Translations under genes and position numbers: made by a program
Shown here: piece by piece, positions 45,471 through 56,711 of the stretch
How positions within the stretch are numbered: position 1 is the first letter of the stretch
How the letters are laid out: each line of letters starts with the position of its first letter
NCBI GenBank assembly: GCA_036345935.2
Contig: JADWOT020000001.1
Location: 3,942,215-4,006,214, forward strand
Direction: 5' to 3'
Origin: Taenia hydatigena
Taxonomy: Eukaryota > Platyhelminthes > Cestoda > Cyclophyllidea > Taeniidae
DNA: 64,000 bases
The notes under the pieces: generated by a model
What the model saw: only the letters and a program-made list of their open reading frames with translations
Databases searched by the model: none
What the model was told of the DNA's origin: nothing

Positions 45471-46934
45471 TTCTGGCAGTCAGTCAGCTCGTCATTTAGA
45501 GGAGGCTAAACTCAGCTGCGAAGTGAAAAAATTATCCAATTCGCTGCTAAGGCAACTTGATGTTTTACTCCAAGGCTTAGTGATCTTTGTGAAACCAATG
45601 CAACATAAGAGCTGACAATCGCACTGTTTCGTCTTGAATAAGACCGCATTGCTAAACAGACGCTGCTCACATTTCTCGAAACCAGAACCATTAAATCGAT
45701 GCATCAAATGAATGAGTGTATGTAAAGACGTTAAACTGAATACCATTGCTTTCATTAGACCGATGTTGGTGTGACGAAATTACAGAGTATTTGACGCAAA
45801 AGGCGCAAGTCCTGAAAGCACATTCTTAATGCCTGTGAATTGCAAAAGCTTGCAAGAATAGAAATTGTGAGATGAGGGAGACCAAAGTCGGTCGTGATGA
45901 TTTCAAAGCACAAGGGGAGACGATGGCATAACATAGGCATCTGTGTATTAATCATGGTGTCCACACTGGTCCACTCACTGCGCACCATCAACGCCTGCGA
46001 AAGCAGTGGTTTCGCTAATCTGAATGTATGCCTTTATTAATCAAGTTGCATACTGTGCGAGGCGCTCATTCATTGGGCTACGTTGACTCGGCTGTTAGGC
46101 ATTCTCGGAAGTCGCATTGACGATTTTCGGCTCCCAAGCATGAAAATTCGGATATTTGGTCTTGTTTGATAAGGGCTGACTAAGGAGCGCACTGATCGGG
46201 AGCACTTAGAAGGCTTGGTTTGACAGGACGTTGGCATTTCCATGTTTCTTTGTCACTCAGGAATTGCTGTCACAAATCGCAGAATGCATTGGCTCGAAAC
46301 AGCTCAAAAATGCGTCCTCACTCCTGTGTATTGCGCCTACTTCTGCTGTGTGCATATTTACGATTCTGTTCTACTCAGTGCAAAGCGATGTAGTCAATAC
46401 GGTTTTGGGATTTATAGGGCAAATTAATGTTCTCGTAGTTAATCTATACCTTGGTAGTTGACGTGTTCCTTTACCCTCCATTAGCTAACTGTCATCTCGA
46501 GGACGAAAACTCGCGCTTCGTGTGAGCTCGTCGGAAGTGGAATTTGTCCATTCCTACGGATTGTGAAAGGAATTTCCTTAGGCCTTGTTGAGTTGGAAGG
46601 AGTAACAGCAAATTGTGATGTAAATTTGATTAGTATTTGACCTACATTTCATGACTCACCGAAACCTCTCCCATTTATCTCATATGCTATCGAAATTGAA
46701 ACGCTAAGACATGAGTAAAGTGTAGGCGATCTCAGATCTGCCCCTACTCTTCAAGAAACAGTGCTGTTACACAATGATTGACAGCCTACGTGGAATGAAA
46801 TGAAACATTCAGTTTCCAAAAACATTCGTGTTTTCGTCCATTTCATCATTCGGCGCATTGTTTAGGCCATGGGCAAGTGCACTGAGGCTACTGACACAAA
46901 TGTATACAGGAGCCATGCACCTCAGTTACCACTT

Positions 46935-47014
46935 TTCACTGCTCCTAATTGAACTTCTAAAGGTCTATTCATAGCCGATTAATGATGCGAAACTTTACGT
47001 GCCTAAATATAGCC
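46935..47014 (+). promoter_or_regulatory. Module D promoter-like element (P12)
   Basis: Equivalent to P7. TAAATATAG is present and the GCTCAC box is degraded. Confidence 0.5.
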
Positions 47015-47210
47015 ATTTCGTCAGGGTCAGCATCGAAGTATGCATTTGATTAATTCTCGTCTGCCTGCTTCACGCCATCAAATTCCACAACTATATTTTG
47101 TCCATTCTATTTGAACGAAGCAAAGTGATGATACAAGACGACACCGCCGAGCAGGATGTGTGGTTTGTTAAGCCGAAGTCAAATCTCAAGGAGATGATCT
47201 GCAACCAAGT

Positions 47211-47483
47211 ATGCATTGCATAATGTGGAGGTTTACAAGTTTGCATGATTGTCTAAGTGCACAGCTTTCATCCATTGGCTCGTCCTTCCTCCACCCATTC
47301 TTCCTCGCCCCATTTCATCTAGCACTATATACGAGCCAGCATCGCAGAGAGTTGTTTATGGTTGTGACTTCTCATTTCTGCTCCAATTGCATTTCTTCGC
47401 ACTCATACACCATTCTAATCAGATCAGGCACTAAGAATGTTGAGGTCCGTCAATTGCACCATGTGCATAGAGCTGTGGCGTAA
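47211..47483 (+). CDS. 90-codon frame of module D, copy 2, doubtful
   Basis: Homologous to 31616-31888, open to the same stop (HVHRAVA end). Confidence 0.2.
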   Translation: MHCIMWRFTSLHDCLSAQLSSIGSSFLHPFFLAPFHLALYTSQHRRELFMVVTSHFCSNCISSHSYTILIRSGTKNVEVRQLHHVHRAVA

Positions 47484-48429
47484 AATGGAAACGAGTCATT
47501 TCCACACTAAGTAACGGACGTTTAAGAATAGCAAACTCGCTTTTAAATCGGTGCTGATAGCTTTGATCTGATAACAAATCCGCTTAGTTCTCGATGCACA
47601 TTCCAACACCCAAAAACGTATTTGTTTTGTCAACTTACTATCCACTTGAAGCCATCCAAAGTAGTGTAAGAGGAAGAGAGGTGCTTTGCACATGCAGCAG
47701 TTTTTTGAATTCCTTTAAGCGATTAATTGTAAACTCTCTTCACATTGCTATTTGGTACTTACAGTTTCTAAATTATTTCTAAATTAGCATTCTTGACTCA
47801 GTCAGTTACGGTGGGGTCTAGTATGTTAATAGTAGCATGATTATGACCGCATCGTTGCAAGGCATTTTGGATGTTCTGAGGCAGACGGCAGTTGACATCG
47901 AGGATGTACTGGTCTGCGGTTAGCCATTTACGGTCTTAGTATTGTAAAGTTGATACCGCTGTGCCCACTACGCATGTCGCAGTCACTTTGTTATTGGCAA
48001 AGCAGCCAACACGTGGTTGTTCATCTGGCATTGTTTAAAAGAAAAGATATTGTAGAGAGAGGCAGCTAGATGGTTAGAAGCCTATCTTGTATCAAAAGTC
48101 ACCAGCATTGCAGGTGTGGGCGCTCCCCTGTGCGTGGACTCATGCTAGCAAGAAGATGACGAAACCATGATTGCGTCCTTAATTAAACAAACAAGTGTGC
48201 TATACAAACACATCCTCATTTCCGTCTCGGTCATCGCAACAAATCGCATTTGTCTTTTTTGAGTATGATTTTCTCTTCTGTAAAGCGCATCATGACTGAC
48301 CTTGATTGCGTTCATCCTATTCCCTAGATGTAGCCAAACAAGTATACGAGTCCCACCATGAATTTGGAGAACAATAATTCCAACGAGGCGATGCAGAATG
48401 CAAACTTATTTGCATTAAGTATGCAAAAC

Positions 48430-50170
48430 AAGGAAGTGTAGCGTAAGAGACTTGACGCAATACGCAGAGGCAGCTGTCAGCAACGAGGCGACACCTTCAT
48501 TGGCTTCGTGAAGGTGTTTACGACTATTTGCAGTGATGCGATAACTCCGTTTAGTGTTCGTGTGCTACAAGTAAATAGGTGTGGAATATAGAGCTGGAGT
48601 GAAGGACATTAAGCTCTCTTCTATTTGGACGCAAGTCTGAACGGTTGCGCATTGTTTGATTGTGCGCATAAATTTTTAACGATTTGATACCACTTGATCT
48701 AGACCAATCGACCTAAATCAACGCACGCCTTTGAAATCGAAAACATGATGAGCAATGATTCGTTTTTAGTTTGTTGTTTGTGGGGAGCAAATGACTATCA
48801 GTCTGATACACTACCAAAATGTGAAGTTGCTTTTTACTTGGTGACTAATTGAGCATTCCATGAACGAATGACTGTCGTAGGTTACTGTCTACGAAAGGCA
48901 GGCGGAACATACCTGATCGGATCTTCGCTGACTTTGTCCCATCCAAGCTACACATAACTCACTACAAAGGACCGGATTCTGCACCTCAGACAATTTTGAC
49001 TCCTTTTGAATTAAGTCGGCAACCACCAAGCTGCAAATGGTCCGGCAGTTTACTTGGGACAGATAAACACAATTAAGAAAGCCCCTCGTACTACAATCAT
49101 CTCCAAATGAAGTACTAACAAAAGAGCATTCCGAACCGTTCAACCAAGTTACTGTGAAGTAGCAAACAAATATGGATGGGTGGCGATAAGTCTTATTCCT
49201 TAAGCATTGGGATACTAATGCAAGAATTGACAAAATGTGGATAGGAAATAGCAACGAGACTACAGGAAGTCAGTCATTTGTTGCCTTGTCAGGTAAGACA
49301 GAAGGGAGGCAAATCACACTTAGATTAACTATAGGTAAATGATCAAACCTAAATTGTGGGGACACGTTTGGGACTGTCCCTTAGTGAGCATTCAGTGCTC
49401 GCTTAATTAGTGTGATAAGAGTTGTGTGGCATGTCAACTCGGGATATCCAAATGGTGGTTCCGATTGACAAATGCCAAGGTCAACCAAGAAGAAAATAAT
49501 GCAAGTAAAATATATTTACAGTGCTGGAGGATGCCATGGGAATGATGACTGGAATGTGTTATAGCAGTCTAACTCTCCATAATTGAATTGGTTCATGTGC
49601 GTGAGGTGCGGATTCGTTCACCCCGAATCAACTGTCGCAGTCGACGTGGGTCCACAGTTCATCCTGCATCAACTCGAGATAGTCGGCGTCAACGTACACA
49701 GGAGTGTAAATCTGCACACTTGTTGTCTTCTCCTGCTGTGAAGTCCAGCTGTCCATTGTTTTATCGCGTTAAGATACACCCACCCAACCACCTACAGAAA
49801 ATAAGGCGCGAAATGAAATTCGATGCATCCTACAATCGCAACTCAGCATATTCTACTCCTAAAAACCTGCTTGAATTTATAAACCTCTTTTTGAAAATGT
49901 GTCTGACAACCTAACTCTACGACAATTGTGATGTAGTTATGCATGCACGAAAGAACATGGAATGTGGAGTGCAAAATGCAGCTTTATTGTGTTGGAAATG
50001 CTTGGAAGGGATTCAAAATTGTCAAATGTACAGAAATTAGCCTTTTGGTGTAAGCTACATGGGGCTTGGTTGAGAGGAGGTCAGCGAGGATCAGATCAGG
50101 CGCATTTCATTTCCATTTCGTCCACAACAAGCTTAGGCAAGCAGTCGTTTAGAGAATGCTGTACTTAGCT
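48430..50170 (-). repeat. Module C, copy 2 (promoter lost)
   Basis: Matches about 16630-18600 but lacks roughly 300 bp, equivalent to 18228-18520, that hold promoter P3. A junction of about 60 bp near 50000-50060 replaces them. Confidence 0.8.
49628..49756 (-). CDS. Acidic protein, module C, intact frame (M8)
   Basis: A 42-codon frame starting MDSWTSQQEKTTSVQIYTP, then the conserved core VYVDADYLELMQDELWTHVD and a stop. Over the 25 core codons shared with module A, six differ silently and two change a residue, which is the clearest sign of protein-level constraint in the window. The acceptor TTTTCTGTAG is kept. The upstream promoter element found in the sister copy is deleted here, so this copy may be silent or driven otherwise. 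Confidence 0.5.
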   Translation of the reverse strand: MDSWTSQQEKTTSVQIYTPVYVDADYLELMQDELWTHVDCDS

Positions 50171-51170
50171 ACGAGTTCGTATTTTCTTTTAGAATAAGCC
50201 TGTTTATAGGGTGTTACCTATTTGGGTGATGAAAAACGTACAGTTAGCTCGTTCATGCTGACCTGTACTAATGATAGGCAACACGTCACCGGTGTTTGAA
50301 TTACTTGCCTAAGTGTTCAACTCTCAATCATTGGCTTTTCCTTCCTCCACCTTTTCTCCTTCGCTCCAGTTGATTTATAAGTATTTATAGGCCAGCATCG
50401 CAGACGGTGGTTGGCACTCAGTGTTGAGAAATAAATGAGCATTCTCGTGTGTCAGTTTTGTGTTGACGTGATTAAGTGTCTTGGATTATTTCTACTTGAA
50501 GTTCACTTTTAACGGATTAGCTATTTGATTGTTGCGGTCTTAGCTGCATTCATGTGTTCACAAGTAGACGTCCAATCGCAGTACAACACATTGGCAGCAG
50601 TGATAAATTAAAGGGAGTCAACATCCTCTGATATGTTGAATTTTTATTACTTTGTTGCAAATCGTATTCAGCACAGTTAGGAGTAGGTCAGCGAGGGTGT
50701 TTATTAGAGTTGGTGTAGTGGTTATTCTTTGCATAGCCTATAGAAACTATAGATGTGAAGAATGAAAGGATTCGAAGGGTTTATTGGCGATTCGGCTCTC
50801 GGACGCGGACCGCAGTACAGTGTCAGCAAAAGTACCGCATTTCCTGTATCTTGCTTAAGGCCGTTAAAAATATTCCGCATGTCTCCAGAGAGCTGATCAT
50901 GCATCTCACCTTCTGGTTGTGTAGCACCTAGGCGTCGACGCTCAATTATGTGGCCTCAGTTATTGTGGCGAATCTCAATTGCATTTTCACAGAACGTTAA
51001 ATTTTGGCACTTCACATTTGGCACAACTTCGAGAATTGCTGCAATGTGCTGCGCCATCTTGTCTCTTTGCAAGAATTAAAGGCTTTAGCCAATGTAGTAT
51101 TCAATCGTAACTGAAAGATATAGTTACCTGAATTCAAATAGATAATGCTGTTGTAGGTAATTACCTACTT

Positions 51171-51389
51171 TTAAGTCCAGACAATGCGCGTTCTTGTAAT
51201 TTGTGCTACAGCAAGATCATGCGTTTCTTCCCCTACACAAGCTTCCCTTGGGCACAATTTGTGAGCGTGTTCATTGAAACAAAACGTTATTTGAGTGCTG
51301 TCATTATGATGTACAAAGTTTGCGCTCTTTTGGAGAAATTCCAACGGTTGTTGTCTATGTATCAACACGTCGGAATCGATTAGTCTCAT
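51171..51389. CDS. Overlapping protein-like frames on both strands
   Basis: Plus strand: after the acceptor TTTAAGTCCAG (ending 51180) a frame of about 67 codons contains RSCNLCYSKIMRFF and ALLEKFQRLLSMYQHVG. Minus strand: an ATG-to-stop frame of 72 codons starts MRLIDSDVLIHRQQPLEFLQ. Both have balanced composition and at most one can be the real signal. The plus frame gains support from the well-formed exon 20 bp downstream (51403-51513). Confidence 0.3.
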
Positions 51390-51402
51390 TTTGGAGCTTC
51401 AG

Positions 51403-51513
51403 AGATCTGCATTGAGACCTCGGTTTTATGACAATGCGGTGCCGATATGGAGAAATGTACACTGCCACAAAGGAGAGCCTGCCATTTGCGCTAGGACAAA
51501 GATGATGTCACAG
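51403..51513 (+). CDS. Candidate 111-nt phase-0 exon
   Basis: The acceptor GGAGCTTCAG and the donor CAG|GTAATT bound 37 codons with no stop, reading RSALRPRFYDNAVPIWRN, then CHKGEPAICARTKMM. Both splice sites are close to consensus. The preceding candidate frame ends at a TAG 20 bp upstream, too close for an intron, so the two are not simply consecutive exons. The protein is not recognised. Confidence 0.35.
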
Positions 51514-52644
51514 GTAATTACGCTGCAAGTACTAAATACCACCACTTTAACTAAGCCTGTTTTTACATCTCTGTCATTTCGCTTGCGAATTGGGATCATT
51601 ACTTTCATTTCAGCCCAATCCAGTTATGGACGAATATCAAAGCTTTCCTTCTAATTGAAGTGATGATACAGAATCTGCTTAAACTAGCAGGCTAAGTCAG
51701 CATGAAAAGAGGTGACGGTAGATAAGGCGGCATCATTTGCGACTTCACGGAGGAGGAAAAACGTGGCCAGTAAAAGTCATCGCTTGTGTAGAATTCGGCT
51801 AGCAGATGTGCTGTTGAACTAAATTTTGTGGGAACCGTCCTCTTTCCCTTATCACGACACTAAGGGCACGGCGGCATCCCCTCCAACAAAGACAACTTTT
51901 GATGACGTCAGCGATGTCTGTAAACAACTCAGACGACATTTTCGCAAATGCTGAATACGCTGATTCGGCACAGAGATACATTTTCATGCAAATATGTAGA
52001 GCTGGATAGACAAGGCATTATGCAACATGAGGTGGAGAGAATCGGATTGAAGGGGCTAAAGCAACCTGGTATTCACTTGAATGAGGTGCTTTCCGCTCAC
52101 ATCTAGTAGACAATAGACCCTGGCAGTTAGTAGATTAGTGAAGGCTGAACCCAGCCGCCGATATAAGGCCATTGTATCAATTCTACCTTGGGCACTTATT
52201 CGAAAAAGGATCGCAGAATGGAAGTTTTGTCCATAACCACGTCCGCTTTTCTCCTTCCACCCATATTCTGCCGCGGTGTGGAGTCACCTCAAATAATTGT
52301 GCATCGGCTTCGGCTTTTCACGCTGTGAGAGTTCGGATCAGATGAAGGACATGAACGCTGCAAATGCGTTAGAAAAGTCCAGGGCGAGACGAACGAAATA
52401 TTAGGCACAAGCAAGATGTAAAGTCAATTTTGGCGATCTTGATAAAGACACGACTCTAAAACTACATCCGAATCATTAGTCTTTAATTTGTTAGTCCTGT
52501 GTCATCTAACGCGCAGTTCCCATATACATATTGCGTTGTGCTAAAAGCAAGCAGGAAGGAGTAGTGTGACCGTGGTGGTGAATTTCAGAGAACGTTGAGC
52601 CTAAACCACATGTGTAAAAGTGTGCGGCTTCCTTGCACTGGACG

Positions 52645-53064
52645 CGTCTGCAGACGAGGAGTGAACTAGTTATTGTGCAATACATTAGCTCACTGTGGTG
52701 GCAGCCTATGGAAGAATCGAGTGAAGAGCAGTACTGTCAGCAGTCATCCATCCAACTAATTTAGAGCGTAATTTACTATAAATAACATTCCGTTTCTTTG
52801 TGATCAATTCTTATATCAACGATGTGCCCCTTGTGGGCGAGGACATGGCATTGGGGAGGTGGAACACTCGCAAACACCTGCGTGTCCTGTGCATCTTCCG
52901 CATTTCCTTCCTATGCATCGTGATCATCACCTCAGACGTACACTGAACGAGCGCTCTTAGACTGATTTAGACTTCTTGCCCCCAATCCTGCATTTCCATC
53001 TCCATAGTACGTATATCGGTACAGGCCAAAAGCATAGTCGCTCCTGGTGATAACATTTTGCAAC
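52645..53064 (-). repeat. Inverted duplication J, copy 2
   Basis: Reverse complement of 25612-25862 plus 26520-26665, continuous here. Confidence 0.75.
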
Positions 53065-55146
53065 GGCCTATGCTTGTGCGCAAATACATGAGACTTGGAT
53101 GTATTCGCAACGCACAAACTCGTAGATCTTGAACAGGTACTTTGCGTGATTCCTTTATTTTAATCTTACCAGCGTAGGCTCTTTGCAACTCTTATTAGAG
53201 CTGGTTGGCTTCTATAAGCCCTCATATGCAAACCTCCTTATTGTTAGTCGTCTACGGCAGATACTCTCTTTTTGTTGTCGAATTTCTACTTTTAGAACAG
53301 CAAAGTTGGCAGCGTTGTTCATTTGGACGGATACCGCTTGCATCTATCATCAATGCACCTCACAGACCATGTTAAGGTGCATTTTAGCATCCAAAATCAA
53401 AGAATGTTTTAACAAGTCTGTTCTCACATTCAAAGGATAAGTTATTATAAACTTGTTGCATGATCCGCACCAGGCAGTAGAATTTGCTTATCATTTAACT
53501 GTCCAATGGCTCAACCATTTTCGTCACACTCCACCACGGGCTCAATGCGACAATCTGAAAAATTGGCTGTGCTCCTCCTCCGTTCAACTTCAGGCCTGTA
53601 GAATGAAGGGTTTCAATTGCTATTCTATAATGCGAAGTCTGCTGGAATCCAATTACCGCTTTGTGTTAATGTGACTGGCCTATTCCATTTAATTTACATA
53701 CAAGAAAGTAATGTTTGTGAATGGATGCTGAGTTTCCAATCATAGAGGCAATGGCTGACAATAAGATAGAGACATCGATGCAGACCTCCGGCGGGTGGAG
53801 CATGTGATAAGGCATTTGTGGACGATAAGACGGACTGACAAATGGGCAATGTCAGAGGCTGTACGGGGTAATTTTCAATGCATTCAGAAAAAGGAACTAA
53901 ATTGTCTCATTCTATCATGTTAGACGCACAGCAGCGAAGGTGGTTGGTCCAAAAATTTAGAAAAGAAGCATTCTCCGGGTTTGTCGGAGCCCTCAAAATG
54001 TATTGACAGTGGATGGATACTACTAGAAGTAAAATTCCAGGAACTGATGTTGCGAGAATTCACGTTGCTTTTGCAAACGCTCACCTGATACTCTCCTTCC
54101 TTCTACAAAATTCCCAATTGCATAACATCGTCGTTTAGTCAGTGACTTGACTCGGAACATACCCAAGTAGCACGAGGTGGGTTTGATGGCTGGTCATTTA
54201 AGAAGCATGCATGAATCATGTGTGGTTGGTTTGCCAGCGCATCCTTCCGAAGCCTCATTTGGCGTCTTCAAATACCTCGACTGCCATATCACATTGTAGT
54301 GAGATTTATTTGAAGCTAGAGACTCCCATTTGTCGTAGTATGAGATTGTGCTTGAGGGCGGACCAAAACGCGTCTTCGCCACTTGGTTGCTTCAGTCGAC
54401 ACATCTGCTAGTGACAGGTTCATCTTGAGTTTATAGTGAGTGATCTATCAGAGGATTGTTTCTGGCACGTTCTCATTAGTAGCCGCCAAAGTAGAACCTT
54501 TTAAAGGAATTGGGTGCGAATGCCTTTATAATGTTGTAGACATCCACAGCAAACGGAAATTTCCTGTGCCACAGTCACTGGACTTCAACTAATGCAAGCG
54601 TCTTCATTAACAATGCCTCATGCAGTACACTTTGATTTACAATTTAGTGACTGCTATAAGGCCCCAAGTAAATGCTGTAACATAGACATCGACAATACTT
54701 AATTTAGTGGGTCTTGAATGACCTAAAGCAGACAAAGTGGTCAATCAAAGATTCCTACAAGTGACGAAAAAGGCACTTTTCTTAGTTATGATAAAGTAGC
54801 AGCATATATTACAGAGTTTTTGCGTTATTATTATTAGCCTTTGGAAGGAGTAGATGTAGAGCTCACTGATGAGCTTGTAGATGTTAATTGTTGCGTCGTT
54901 CTACCTCTGTTACGATGGCTGTGAATTTGCGCTACAGCATCTCACAAATAAGCAAATCGTAGTAGGAAACCCTTTCATTGCCGCCTGTGCTGTATGAAAA
55001 TGACTCAACTGACATATGCAATGTCTGGTGCAAGGTGCACACATTGATCTGCTTAAGAGAATATGCTGCGATCAAGATACACCTGTCTGCTGAAAAAATT
55101 CGAATGGTCAGGTGTTGGAATCACTCTCCCTGACAGAACCACTCAC

Positions 55147-55317
55147 CAAGGTTATAACTCTGTCAGTGTCGCGTAAAATTAGCCAAGATGGAGTCGGAGG
55201 AGTTGTTGAAAAGTGATGTGGTGAGATAAACAAAGAAGAGCCCAACCAGAGCGAGCCCAGGGAGTAAACCTCGTCGGTAGCATAACGGTGGAGTATGTCG
55301 CGCAAAGACACATCAGG
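55147..55317 (-). CDS. Candidate 171-nt phase-0 exon (copy c)
   Basis: Identical to copy b (39312-39482), with the acceptor CAACAGCCTAG and the donor GTGAGT. Confidence 0.45.
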
Positions 55318-56693
55318 CTAGGCTGTTGACAGATGACATATTATAGACAAAATGGAAGAAACGCGGTACTTTACCCTTGGAAGTAAGTAGACCATCATGG
55401 GTGCCATGGATAATGAATTCCCAGAGACCATTAACTTGCCATTCATTTCTGTATTATGGTCCTGGCCCCTTCCAATACTTTCTGATATCTTCTCAAGACG
55501 GTAGCTACTTAAACTTTCAATCATTGAAATTGAACAAAGTCCGGTAGACTTGACTTCCATCTGATATTTTATGCCACTCTTTCACCCTTAGAAGCCATCG
55601 TTTTCACAAAAGTCGGTGTCTTCATCTTGTGGCCTTGACTCCATACCAGTTCCTACTCGGCAAAATTAAATCGACACAACCAGATTTTGGAAAGACAGCA
55701 AGTAATTTTAACAATATTTAAGGTCGCGAAAGGAAAGTGTCACACCGACGGGACGTCAATGGAAAACATTTAGGGGTGCTATTGACAAATCATAGTGATC
55801 TCACTGCTCTCTAATGGAACCACCGCCCCAGTGCGAGAGTTGTCACCACCCAACATGACGAAATGCCAAAAACAAAGTACGCAATTCATTTCAGTAGGTT
55901 TGCGCGATCTGTTGTTCTGGCATTCTTGACTCAGTCAGTTACGGTGGGGTCTAGTATGCCAATAGTAGCTTCAATATGGCTGAATCATCGCAAGGCATTT
56001 TTGATGTTCTGAGGCAGACGGCAGTTGACATCGAGGATGTACCGGTCTGCGGTTAGCCATTTACGGTCTTAGTATTGTCAAGTTGATACCGCTGTGCTCA
56101 CTACGCATGTCGCAGTCATTTTGTCATTGCCAAAGCTGCCAAAACGTGGTTGTTCGTCCGACAATCTTTAGCACAGTTTTCATGGCTAATAAGGACAGAT
56201 ATTGTAAGGAGAGGCAGCTTGATGGTTAGAGGCATTCGTTGTATCTAAAGTCACCAGCATTGCAGGTGACGGCGCTCCCCTGTGCGTGGGCTCATGTCAG
56301 CATGAAGGTAACGAAACCAAGAGTGCGTCCTTAATTAAACAAACAAGTGTGCAATACACACATCCACATTTCCGCCTCGGTCATTGCAACAATTCACATT
56401 CAACTTTTTAAAGGCATTTTTCCTTCTGTAAAGCACATCATGAATGACCTTGATTGCGCTCATGCCGTTCCACCAGATGTAGACAAACAAGTTTACGAGT
56501 CCCACCATGAATGTAATGAGCAATCATTCCAAAGAGGTGATGCAGAATGCGACCTAATTTGCATTAAGTATGCTCTGAATTCAGCTGAACGCATGCCGGC
56601 TATTAGATATGCCCCTCACTCGAGGAAACGAGGCACAAATTACCAACGCGAACCGTCCAAGAAGCCTGTCCGACGCCGAGCTCACAACAGCGA

Positions 56694-56711
56694 GATTTAT
56701 ACAGACACGTG
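56694..56711 (-). promoter_or_regulatory. E-box plus TATA box, module F copy c
   Basis: Minus strand: CACGTG, TCTG, TATAAATC. The second half of the TATA run differs from copies a and b. Confidence 0.5.

Larger units (their letters stand above)
45000..48420 (+). repeat. Copy 2 of the 29.4-33 kb stretch
   Basis: Direct match to about 29390-32840, including promoter P12 and a decayed module F. It ends at about 48420 inside module F and switches to module C sequence. Confidence 0.85.
50171..52644. other. Single-copy stretch with two exon-like frames
   Basis: No module copy here, apart from a faint match of about 51535-51600 to 18825-18890. The exon candidates at 51181 and 51403 are listed separately. 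The remainder shows nothing recognisable. Confidence 0.5.
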
